A stretch of DNA of 64,000 nucleotides, taken from the NCBI GenBank assembly GCA_021018815.1, contig JAITYX010000004.1, positions 4,405,501 to 4,469,500 of the forward strand, read 5' to 3'. Below, piece by piece: positions 1 to 11,390 of this stretch (its first letter is position 1; every line of letters starts with the position of its first letter). The stretch is from Talinum fruticosum (taxonomy: Eukaryota; Streptophyta; Magnoliopsida; Caryophyllales; Talinaceae). The notes under the pieces are model-generated. The model was not told the DNA's origin. It made no database searches and worked only from the letters and a program-made list of their open reading frames with translations. The position numbers and the translations under genes are program-made.

Positions 1-912
1 TTTGTATTTCGAAATAGATTCATGTCGTGTTGCCATGTTGTCTTAAGCTTTGCTAAATACAAGAACGCATAACAATTTGAAATAAATCTGATATGAAATA
101 TACAAGGAACCATGATCGGGTTGTGAAGAAAATTCATCTAAACACATTTTAAATTTCACAATTTATGTATCGACATCGATTATCACTACATCACAATCTT
201 CAATGTGGGTCCCACTTTTTTAGTCGTTAACTTGTTAATTGTTTGCATTAATTGTTTGAATTAACTGTTTCTTGAAAAGGTATTTGGTAAAATTAGCTAT
301 TTGAAGAACAAATGTTTGGTGAAATTTTATTTATGCCCTTATGTCTAAGTTGTATTTTAAATAAATAAATATATATATTTTTATTGATCATTTATTTTTT
401 CAAATATAATTATATTATGTTATATATACAAATTATCTTCATTTAATTTTTTCTTACTATTTTTACAAAATTTATATTCATTTATTTTCTACCTAATATA
501 ATATTTATTATATTCAATAATAATAATAATAATAAGTGTTGGTGGCATATGGTGTAATTTCTTCAAATTTTTGGACAAATGTATCATTTTTACAAACAGC
601 TCTTCCTAAAAACTAATGGGAATAGTTGTTTGAGAAAGAGTTATTTGGCCACCAAATACTAGTTTAAATGTATTGATCAAGTTAAAACAGCTAAATTCCC
701 CAAATAACTTTTTTTTCTCAAAAAATTGTTACAACCAAACAGGGCCTATATAATTACATATAAGGCTTTAAAAAGCGAAAGTTAGTAATTAAGAATTTTA
801 ACATAGAATTTTATTTATTTATTTTTTTAAAGTGAAAGGGGTTTGGAGTTTGATGGATGGCGTCTTTGGAAGAAATCAAAGTTGGTGTTGCTGCTGGTCA
901 AGTCAATCATCA

Positions 913-949
<37 letters not shown>

Positions 950-3400
950 AAACAAAAACAAAAACAAAAACAAAAACAAAAACAAAAACAAAAACAAAAA
1001 CAAAAACAAAAAGAGAAAAAGAAAAGATTAATTAATAAAGAAAAAGAGGTAAAGCGCTATTTACGCCACTTCTCTGCATGTGGCCAACCTTAACCTCAAA
1101 CGCATCTCACCATAAAAGGATGGTTAGATTTGACTAGCAGTAATTAATATCTTCTAAACATTAAAACAAACATATCTTAACTCCTAACACCCATGAATAA
1201 GGAAGGAGAGGGTGACAAAGAACAAAACTAGCTTTGTTGATGGACGTAAAACCTCGAGTTTTCGTTGACGCCGAAACAGCGTGGTTAAAAATCCAAAAAC
1301 TAATACATTAGATTTATGCTCTCTTAATTTTCTTCCTTATTTATTTTGTAACTCTCGCATTTTAACTATTTTATATATTAATATTACTCGAATAGTTACA
1401 TCTCGAATATGATGAGCATTGTCATTTTATTTATTAACCGATAAAGATATTAGGTTGATTCTTAGAATATATTTATTAAGCTGAACAGCTTGTATGAGAG
1501 TATTGCAATCAAATACATACAATACAATTGTAATTACTACAAACTATACAATCACGATACTTTGACATGACTAATTACATTACGTTACAACCAACTAAAC
1601 GGCAGATAAACAATAACCGATAAAAGGATGCAACAACCTCCTATTTAGATGCAAGTGCATGAGATATAAGGGTCATTTTGTCTCAACATCCACACCTTAC
1701 TATGCTTCTTCTTCCCATGGGCCATAATAATGCATTATGATTTTTTTACTTTGGTTTGTTTTATGATATGATTTCAAACCAAAGTTTATAACTTACGTTT
1801 TCCTTTTAAAAAACAAAACAAAACAAAATTATTTTATTATTATTATTAATTAATTAATTTCACTATCAAATTTATAATAACCCTTTTTTAGGGGGAGGGG
1901 CAACTAACGCCAATTGAATTTACTTTATAAAGCACTTTTGGAAACATAGTGGTGTACATCATGAGTATGGTGTGGTCATAAAGAATCATGAGATTGAGGA
2001 ATGGGATATGTCAATGAATATACATATGCATAATGTTCCTTTGTCAACCTTACGAAGAAAAAGGAAAAAAAGGGTTACGTGTCTGAATTTACGTTGATAT
2101 ATTATTTACTTTTTATGTAAATAATTACAGGTTAAATTTTAATTTTTAAAATTATCTTTCTAAAAAAATCATTTATGAAGTGAATTTTTTAATTTATTTT
2201 TAACTTAGATAGAATTATATTTATTTTTAAACCTATTACAGATTCATATAAGTTTATATAAACTTTTAAATATTCTTTATCTTATTTAATTTTTTACACA
2301 TTTTAAATATTTATTTTATTTTCTATAGATTTATCTTCATATCTTAAATTCCTTACCTTATTATTTTTATACGAAATGTAAATATTTTTACAAATTATTC
2401 TAAGAAAAACTAAACATGGCCGGAGTGAATTATGAGATATGAAGATCTAAATGAAATCCACTCAAGTGGGAACTTCTCTCAATCACATGACAGCCATCAA
2501 TCATCATCATGAACTTCTCTCAATCACTTGTACAACCTTTTATTTTCTTACTTTTTGTGAATAAAAAGGTATTTTAGTTTTAAATCTTTAGATATTATGG
2601 TATGCATTTTTGGTAAATTGTCAACATTTAAGACTTGATATCTCCAATAAATGAATAAGTATTTTTGCTATCTTATGCAATGAGAAAAATACATTATTTA
2701 GTTTTAAAACTTATTCTAAAAACAATGCACTCAAAATATGTAAATTTAAAACTAATTTTCTCTTAATAGTTTAACCTATTGAATATATCGATACAAAACT
2801 CCAAATAATCATTAAAAATAAAGTAAAGTTATGTAAATTGTGTCACATACGGGTAAAATATATTATACACCTCGAAATATGTGCCCTCAAATGTCACCAG
2901 TATATTTTTTCAGGATATATATAAAAGTTGTCAAAATAAATTGTCATACCTGTTAAATTATAAACGAATAGTAATGAGTTAAAATAATTAGTCTGTTATA
3001 ATTTAATATGGTTAGTTTTATTGATGAAATGAGTTGAAATGAATTTAAATAAATTAAAAAGATTAACTATTATAATTAAATTAAGATTAAATAAGTTGAA
3101 ATTATTATAAATATCATTTCAAATATATCTTTAAGTATAAATTATAGCAAGAAACAAATATGGGCAATATGAAGAAGCAGGATGATGAGAATTGGAAATG
3201 GTTATTTATGGATGTTGGTGATTTTACTACAAAAGGGGTCTGACTGCCATGTGGGCTTGGAGGATTCTTGTTTGACCAACTACATACTTTAATTACATTC
3301 CTCTAATCACTTTAATTTAATTTAATTGAATTTAATAGGCCTTGCATTAACTCCTCCCTCTTCTTCTCTGATCTCTAGCACTGGCACTGGCACTGCCTCA
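1..3400. other. AT-rich intergenic region
   Basis: No coding region, RNA gene or complete transposon could be supported here. The stretch is AT-rich with many short A/T runs. A CT/CAAAAA microsatellite lies at 917-1012. The motif ccaaacagggcc near 736-748 resembles one end of a common class of plant MITEs, but no matching other end was found. The last few hundred bases approach the promoter of the receptor kinase gene downstream. Confidence 0.6.
917..1012. repeat. Compound microsatellite (CT)n-(CAAAAA)n
   Basis: About sixteen CT units (917-948) are followed directly by about ten copies of a CAAAAA-type hexamer. The short open frames across it (SLSLSL and KTKTKT peptides) come only from the repeat and are not genes. 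Confidence 0.95.
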
Positions 3401-3470
3401 GCTCAGCTCAGGCAATTAAATACCCCCACTTTACTCCCTGCGCTCTTTGCGCCGTATGCCTCCTCTCGCG

Positions 3471-3496
3471 CTCTCTCTCTCTCTCTCTCTCTCTCT
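3471..3496 (+). repeat. CT microsatellite upstream of receptor kinase gene
   Basis: Thirteen CT units are followed by CTT repeats, about 520 bases before the receptor kinase start codon. CT-rich tracts are common in plant core promoters and leaders. Whether this one is transcribed cannot be told. Confidence 0.9.
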
Positions 3497-3599
3497 ATCC
3501 CCATCTTCTTCTTCTTCTTCTTTTGGTAAAGTTTCTCTCTTTCATCCTCTATCACCACCTAGGACAAAGTACCAGTGGACACACCACAGCTTTCCTCTG

Positions 3600-3605
3600 T
3601 ATATA
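3600..3605 (+). promoter_or_regulatory. Candidate TATA box of the IRK-like gene
   Basis: A tatata core in the context ctgtatatacaaaa lies 410 bases upstream of the start codon at 4015, inside CT-rich, purine-poor DNA. It would give a leader of roughly 370-380 bases. Only position and motif support it. Confidence 0.4.
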
Positions 3606-4014
3606 CAAAAGAAAAAGTCTAAGGTAAAGGGGAAAAAAAAAAAAAGAGTTTTTGCCCTCTCAATTTATTCCCTCACTGCCCCACATTCAATTTTTCCAAC
3701 CCTTTTTCGGTTCTCTCTCCTCCCCTAACCAAAATCTTCCCTTTTGGCCCCTTCTCAAGTAAGCTCCCCACTTCTCTCTCTCTGCTTTCTATGCTTCCCC
3801 TCTTTGTTTTTCTTCCATTCTCATTTGAAGAAGGAGAAGAAGAAGAAGAAAAATCTTCCTGGTTGTTTGGTTCTGTGCTTGAAGCTGTGATTTTGAGAGG
3901 AACCCAGAAAAAAGTTAGACATGTCTTGTTCAAATTGGGTGCATTTGCTTTCCCATTGAGCTAGTTCTTTTCCCCATTTTAGTGCAGAAAAGCTTGAAAC
4001 TTTACCCTAAAAAA

Positions 4015-7000
4015 ATGGTTGTGAAACTGCTTCTGTTGTTGCTTCCTCTTCTTCTCTCGCCCTCCATTGTTCTGTGTTTGGATGCTTTCAATGATGATGT
4101 TCTCGGGTTGATTGTTTTCAAGGCGGGTCTTCGTGACCCGGAAGGAAAATTGGTGTCTTGGAATGAGAGTGATGATAGTCCCTGCAAATGGAACGGTATA
4201 GAATGTGACCCGAATACGAACCGGGTCACTGGGCTAACCCTTGATGGGTTCTCCCTTTCTGGGCAGATCAGTCGAGGCCTTTTGAGGTTGCAATCACTCC
4301 AGAAACTCTCTCTCTCAACAACAACCTTACTGGGTCTATAAACCCTGATTTTGCCCACCTTTGGAGCTTGCAATCCATTGATTTGAGTGGCAATAATCTC
4401 TCTGGGTCTATCCCTGATGAACTTTTCCAACAATGTGGGTCTTTGAAGTTTGTTTCATTTGCTAACAATGGGTTATCTGGAGAGATACCAGACTCTTTTG
4501 GCTCATGTATGTCATTGCAGTCTGTTAACTTCTCTTCGAACCGGATTTCGGGCAATTTGCCTGCCAATATTTGGTCTTTGAATGGGTTGCAATCTCTTGA
4601 TTTGTCTGATAATTTGTTGGAGGGTCAGCTTCCACAGGGGTTTGGGAGTATGTACAGTTTGAAAGTAATCAGTCTAGGAAAGAATGCATTTTCTGGGCCA
4701 ATACCAGATGACACTGGGAGTTGTTGGCAGTTGGAGTCAGTTGATTTTGGAGGGAACTCATTTTCTGGGGTTCTTCCAGAATCACTGCAAAGACTTAATA
4801 TGTGCATTTCAATCAATTTGAACGGGAATTTGCTCACTGGGGAAGTCCCTGATTGGATTGGGCATTTGCAAAGCCTTGAAAGTTTGGATCTTTCAGTGAA
4901 TAGATTCTTTGGAAGGATCCCTTTTACTATAGGAAATTCGAGGTCATTGAAACAACTGAATTTGTCCTCAAATGGGTTGATAGGTGGATTGCCTGAGTCT
5001 CTGATGAACTGTGCTAACCTTTTAGTTGTTGATGTTAGCCAAAACATGTTGAAAGGGAAGATGCCCAATTGGATTTTTGGGTTGGGTTTGCAGAGTATTT
5101 CACTCTCTGGGAATAAATTCAGGGGAAACATTGAGTACCCCTCTCGTAGATCAATGGTACCCTCTTATCAGAGCCTTGTGTTTCTGGACTTGTCCTCGAA
5201 CGAACTTTCGGGTACCATTCCCTCAGAGATTGGGGCTTTCAGAAGCTTGCAGCTGTTGAATTTGTCACGTAACTCATTGATCGGAGCAATTCCGAGAAGT
5301 GTGGGTGACTTGAAAGTGATTCAAGTTATTGACTTGAGTAAGAATATGCTGAATGGGAGTCTCCCTCATGAGCTAGGAAATGCTGTTGAACTCAGAGAGC
5401 TAAGGCTTGAAGGGAACCGTTTAACCGGGACTATCCCCTCTAAGATCGGCCATTGCTCATCCTTGACGACACTGTAAGTTCTCTCCTTATACAGTTTTGT
5501 TCATTGTCATTTGCTATGATTATTAGTCTTTGTTTATCCTGATTGCTTGAATCCTGGTCTTATTAACATTCTGTTCAGTTTTCTGTTTGCTTTCTCTGAA
5601 TCTCTCATGTTAGTGAGATGGGCTGATCAATAATTTTTCTGTTTAATAGTCGCACCAATATGAAGTTATTCTGTGATCAAATATACTGCACAAAGAATAT
5701 ATTCGAATAATAGTTGGTGCTTATACATGTGAACATTTCCATCCATTTTTTAAAGTAGGTGAAATAGTCATTATTGCCCCCCTGCTTTGGATATAGCAGA
5801 ATAAAGCAAAATGTGTGACCAAGGAATAGTAGGCAGCTAATGTCTTTTAAATATGGGATTAATGAAGGCAGTCTCTTTGCAACTTGATAGTACTCTGGCC
5901 TGATTTGGCATTATAGATATGGAGCTTATCCAATTTTGGAGCTTATCGATAACTTCGCTTAATCTGTACAGTTTTCATGAACTATTTGTATGGATGTCTA
6001 TTCTGTGTCTAACAAAGGGTTTATAACTGTAATGTACAGGATCCTGTCGGAAAACAATCTCACAGGTGCAATACCTCCTGCGATTGCCAATCTGACTAAC
6101 CTTGAGGTTGTTGATTTGTCTCATAACAAGCTCTCTGGCAATCTACCCAAGGAACTAACTGATCTTTCCCACCTCACCGCCTTTAACATCTCGAACAATA
6201 ACCTCGAAGGGGAACTTCCGGCTGGTGGGTTCTTCGATACTATCCCTCTCTCATCTGTCGTGGGCAATCCATCTTTATGTGGGTCAGTAGTTAACCAATC
6301 TTGCCCTGCTGTCCACCCGAAGCCTATTGTTCTCAACCCAAACCCAAGTTCATCCTCTGATTCTGGGGATGACTCTTTTCCTACAAGCACCCGTCATAAG
6401 AAGCTCATGCTCAGCATCTCTGCCCTAATTGCCATTGGTGCTGCTGCTTTCATATTCCTGGGTGTAGTGGTCATCACTATCCTTAACCTCCATGTGAGAA
6501 ACGCTCATGTGGCTCGTTCTGCTGCTCCTCCAACTTTCTCCGGTGTAGATGAAGAGTACAACCACTCTCCAATGAGTGATTCCCAATATGGCAAGCTCGT
6601 CATGTTCTCCGGTGAAGCTGATTTTGGAACCGGGGCTCATGCCCTTCTCAACAAGGACTCTGAGTTGGGTCGGGAGGCTTTGGGGTTGTTTACCACACGG
6701 TCCTAGGAGATGGGCGCTCCGTTGCAATCAAGAAGCTCAATATCTCGAGCTTGATCAAGTCTCAACAAGAGTTTGAGAAGGAGGTCAAGAAGCTCGGGAA
6801 AGTGAGGCATCCTAATCTTGTGTCACTGCAAGGCTATTATTGGGTCCCATCCTTGCAACTCCTAATCAACGAATATGTTCCTAGCGGGAGCTTGTTCAAA
6901 CTCCTCCATGATGATCCCACCCAGAGCACCCTCTCATGGAACCAGAGGTTCAACATCATCGTTGGCATGGCCAAGGGCTTAGCACATTTGCATCAGATGA

Positions 7001-7503
7001 ACATAATTCATTACAACCTCAAGTCCTCAAATGTTCTCCTTGACAGCTCAGGTGAACCCAAAGTCGGAGACTTTGGCCTGGCAAGGTTATTGCCTATGTT
7101 AGATCGGTATATTCTAAGCAGCAAAATTCAGAGTGCCCTTGGGTACATGGCACCTGAATTTGCATGCCGAACAGTCAAGATAACTGAGAAGTGCGATGTT
7201 TATGGTTTTGGTATCTTAGTACTTGAAATTGTGACCGGAAGAAAGCCAGTAGAATACATGGAGGACGATGTCATTGTGCTTTGTGACATGGTCAGAGGGG
7301 CATTAGAGGAAGGCAAATCAGAGGACTGCATTGATCAGAGACTTCATGGGAATTTCGTGGCTGAGGAGGTTATTCCTGTGATAAAGCTCGGTCTGATATG
7401 CGCATCTCAGGTTCCATCAAATAGACCGGATATGGCTGAAGTAGTGAACATTTTGGAGCTCATCCAATGCCCTTCTGAGGGACGAGAGGAGGAGCTTGAA
7501 TAA
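4015..7503 (+). CDS. IRK: LRR receptor-like kinase, IRK/PXC2 clade, two frameshifts
   Basis: A plasma-membrane leucine-rich-repeat receptor kinase of the IRK/PXC2 group. Exon 1 is 4015-5473 and exon 2 is 6040-7503, with a GT-AG intron (gtaagt...acag). With the two lost bases restored it is about 974 residues, close to Arabidopsis IRK from memory. In order it has a signal peptide (MVVKLLLLLLPLLL), an N-terminal LRR cap (DVLGLIVFKAGLRDP), about twenty LRRs, a Cys pair after the LRRs, a membrane segment near residues 613-637, and a kinase domain. The catalytic loop reads HYN instead of HRD, which is typical of this clade and suggests an atypical kinase or pseudokinase. The VGDFGLA motif is kept. 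One base is missing at about 4316 after a CT run and one in the G run at 6672-6674, inside the glycine-rich loop. Each puts a stop in frame soon after. The reading frame is otherwise clean. The symbol rests on remembered similarity, and PXC2 is the main alternative. Confidence 0.85.
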
Positions 7504-8877
7504 GTTCAATGTTTAGATTAGCACGAGAGAGCATGTAAATGGTGTTTTCCCAGCAACAAAGAGAACTAGTCATGTTTTTGGCTTGTGATTGTGAAGCAAC
7601 AGGAAGAGGGTATATAGAGAAAGATCAGAAAGTCATCTCCCCTTTCAACATCTTTCTTCATTTTTTCCTTTCTTTTTGGGTAGTTATGTTTATTGTAATG
7701 TTTTTTGGTGCATTGAGCACCTTATTATAATTAAATGGCCCTTCTTTGAGTATATATTCTCTGATATTGACTATTTAATTTTCTGCTATGTGGGGATCCA
7801 AAATTAAAATTAAAAAAATAAAAATAAAAAATGCTATGCAATAATAGTTTCACCTATTTTTACTGGTCAGAAAATGGATAGCACAGTAAATGAGCTTCTA
7901 TGTTCCTATTTGAAATCATCTACTTCACATGGGCCTCCTTAAATTACCTATGTCAGGCTACTTAGATATCTCAATTTGTGATGTCTATTTAGGTGAAAAG
8001 CATGACAGATTTTTTTGAAAGGTAGCCCATTTTGGCATCTAGATATATACACACATCATGCAGTTAATATAACCTATGTTATGTGAATTTGATAAATCAC
8101 GTCAAATCTAGATAAATACCGAAATGTCAGATTTAAGTGTTCTCTACAAATGTTTTGTGATTCTCTAATGTACAAAGTTTTTATACATCTACTTTTCAGT
8201 ATTATATGTATAATTGAATCAGTATCAATAATAGTAACTTAAAACCGCATAATTTTTAATACAATGTTGACATTGTAGAAAAAGGATATATTATCGTAGG
8301 CATTAAGAAAAAGTCACCATTAAATATGAGTAGTATCAAAACTAGGATAAATATATAAAAATGAGTGAGAAATTTGAATTTGAGGACATATCTTATAACT
8401 CCAGCATTAAAACCAAGATGAATATGATGGAGAAGCCAATTAAGTTTCCCACAGAAATTAAAGGAAAAAGACAGAGGCTTCTTTTTGGGAACATAATAAT
8501 TAACAGAAAATCAAGACATAAACATCATGATTAAGACACTCTCTGTGTCTCTCTCTCTCTCTGTTTTTGCCGTAGCCACGCTGCTGCTGCTACGGCGTAT
8601 AAACTAATCCCATGCACTCCCTCCCTTCGCCTTCACGCTGCGTCCATCATAATTAATTAATTAATTAATTAATAGGAGAGTGCAATATTACCAATAATAA
8701 TTAGGCTTAGTTTTCAAGATATATATGCATATATACATGCCATGCTTGTATATTTTGAATCAAATGATGTTCCGCCATGGGGAACCTCATCACCATACTT
8801 ATGCCATGCTTCTTTTTATTTTCCAAAAATTTTAAAAAAATGCCACACTTGCAATCATAAGAACAGTTCTATATGAA

Positions 8878-8882
<5 letters not shown>

Positions 8883-8934
<52 letters not shown>
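8883..8934. repeat. Compound microsatellite (TC)n(AC)n
   Basis: About sixteen TC units run directly into about ten AC units. Confidence 0.95.
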
Positions 8935-9527
8935 GGGCAATGATTTTTCTCCTTCCCATGTTTTATCGAGAAGCAAAGTTTATGATGTTGGCCACTTTTG
9001 ACAGAAAAAATGAGGCAAAATTTATACATAGATGAAAAATTTACATTAATGGTTAAATTCGAGGGTTTAGAAATGATTTTATGTTTTAAGATCTAATTTT
9101 ATGTGAATGTTTTTTAGATTTAAAATGTGGACGGTGTAACGCACTTGCTTATCTCGTGTAATAATTAATATAGGAAATATCGAGGTTAAAATTTGATATT
9201 TTCTGTTCGTAAAAGACTCTTACACGACAATCAATAATTTAAAAGTAACTCTATAAATGTCCAATTAACACTTGTAAAGTTGTCTTTATTTGATAAAAAT
9301 ACTAGATAAATAAAGATGTTAAAAGAGATTAATTGCATTATCATATTTTATCTGTCGGTATTTGATAACCTTGATATATAATAATGCACATAATTATCTT
9401 ACCACTTATAGTGTTGCCCAATTTCATCAAGGGTGTTTTACTACATATATGTTGACATAGCCGGTAGAATTTCCACCTCAACTAAATGAAAATGGTACTA
9501 ATTTAATAACGTTTATATAACATCAGT

Positions 9528-9600
9528 AAGGTGTTAGTTCGGATGGTAGTGACCTTACCTCGGTAAGGAGGAGAATACAAGTTCAAATTTATGAAAAACA
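9528..9600 (+). mobile_element. SINE-like tRNA-derived fragment
   Basis: The segment ttagttcggatggta (9534-9548) resembles a pol III A box. The segment agttcaaattt (9580-9590) resembles a B box about 35 bases further on, the spacing found in tRNA-derived SINE heads. No clear tail or target duplication was found, so this is only a candidate. Confidence 0.35.
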
Positions 9601-10849
9601 CTTATTAAGAGAATTTTTATCTTAAACACTCACGGTTCGAAAAAAATTATAGTCTAAATAAATAAAAATTTCATACAATCTAATATGTTGATTATTGAAT
9701 GTTTGGGGGCCACCTTTGCACACATAGATAAAGTTACAAGTAACAACATATTAAATGACACAGGCACAACATTTGCCTATGCACTACGTCTATGAAAACT
9801 GGTCACGGGTCAACTCGATATAGAGGAAAACAAGAAGACTATGAGATATTAATATCGTGTAATGATTCAAAATATCTTGAACTTTGATATTTAATTTCTA
9901 ACCCTCATTATTGTAGTAATATATATATATTTTTAAATTTTATGAACATTAAATAAAATTAGGTTAGTGTCTTTTTCGATAGTTAAAGACGTGAATTCAT
10001 AAAAATATCGATCACTTATTATAAATACTCTCCGGTTAACTTATATATTATCCTTATTTCCATTTTTCTATCATTTTCACACTCGAATTGTCTCTCCTTG
10101 TGTTCATGTTGGATCTCCATGTGGAAGGTTTGCTTGGTATGGTACTCAGGTATGTTGGACTGTCCGCTCCTCTCTATTTTGTCTATGCCTCTCTCTCTTT
10201 CTTTTGCACTTTCTCTAATCTCTACCCATTTTTATTGAATTGGACCAAATTTAACTTATGTCAACTAAATTGAACTTATCTCTTACAATGAATTAAACTA
10301 AATAATATAAATCGAAAAAGAGTAGGGGGCTACTAGGCTTTTTTAGATTCAATAAATAAATTTATAAATGACATTACAATATAATAACAATATGAAAAAA
10401 TTTAGTATATAATTAAAGTACGCAGGTCGAACCTCGTATTGACCCCTAAGTTAAGATATTAGTATTAGTAGTTTTAGTGTATTGATCCGAGAAACCCATT
10501 GCTTAGAGATCGACACAATCACAGGCTCCAGTTTTGGCTTTCTTTTTAGTGAGAATCTAAGGTGGTTTGAGCTGCCTAAGGCAAAGAGTTAAATTTTAGT
10601 GGTTTTAGTGTTTTGTTTCGTTTCTTCAACTGCTGGGTTCATTTGTCTAAGTACCTACAATTATTATTTTAATTGTTTGGTATTATTTTTGACTTTTGCC
10701 ATTATTTATTGAAAAAAAGTCAACATATTAGTAAGGTGAAACCCAAATAACAGTGCAGCAAAGACTTGGCAGTAAAAGAAACATTGGAGGAACTATTTTT
10801 GATATGGGACCCCAAATAATCGTCCTCTCCCCCTTTTTTTAATTAAATT

Positions 10850-10985
10850 TTTGGTCCGAATGAGCTACAACATACGGTACAATATAATTGCAATAAAAGA
10901 AAGGAGAATTAAACTTGAGATCCGACGTACTCGGGACCTTAACCACTAGGCCAAAACCTCATTAATTAACCATCCTAAAAGCTGT
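10850..10985 (-). mobile_element. SINE-like tRNA-derived fragment
   Basis: Read on the minus strand, ggcctagtggttaag (10952-10938) is a strong A-box match and caagtttaattctcc (10917-10903) a degenerate B box. The sequence between them does not fold as a full tRNA, which suggests a SINE head and not a tRNA gene. The far side ends in a T/A-rich tract (10836-10850 on the plus strand). Confidence 0.4.
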
Positions 10986-11390
10986 TTGCAGAAGAAAAAA
11001 GACAGGTTCAAGTCCAGCCACATCAAAATCCTTGTACCACACCATTTGCAAGAAGTTGAGGCTGCATAACCCTCGTCAGGTAGTCCCAAAGAAACCAAAA
11101 AAAAAAAAAAAAAAAAACGGAGGTGTTGGGGGAGGTATTCTGAATTTCAAGGCAAGAATGAAACTAGGTGGTATAAAAATGAATCAAAACTTCCGTCAAT
11201 GAATACAGTATATACATAACTTTCAAGGGAAGTCAAAAATAAAAACCTTCTATCCACAAAACATCTACCTGTTGAGACATGAAAACTTTAGCAGGATAAA
11301 AACAGGGTTTACACCCCATATATGTATATATATTCTCTCAATGTTTACTTCGTATGCACTTCCACTCTCTATCAATGCATTGATGAAGCT

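Larger units (their letters stand above)
7504..11390. other. Intergenic region with 3' flank and repeats
   Basis: The first 230 bases are the likely 3' untranslated region of the receptor kinase gene. The rest has no supportable gene. It holds a perfect 8-bp-arm hairpin (8569-8596), a TAAT tandem run (about 8650-8674), a compound CT/CA microsatellite (8883-8934), two tRNA-like SINE candidates (near 9530 and 10940), and a poly-A run near 11097-11116. Confidence 0.6.

Noticed and set aside
276..748. Possible hAT-type MITE ending in ccaaacagggcc
   Set aside because: Only one plausible terminus was found. Neither a matching inverted end nor a target duplication could be shown.
832..1093. Open frames with SLSLSL and KTKTKT or KQKQKQ peptides
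   Set aside because: They are produced by the CT and CAAAAA microsatellites and have no other coding content.
3447..3933. Open frames upstream of IRK on both strands
   Set aside because: They lie in CT-rich leader DNA, lack domains, and reflect low-complexity composition.
5077..5259. Small open frame overlapping IRK exon 1
   Set aside because: It is a shadow of the LRR coding frame.
10938..10952. tRNA gene on the minus strand near 10940
   Set aside because: A- and B-box-like motifs are present, but acceptor, D and T arms do not pair, so a SINE head is the better reading.
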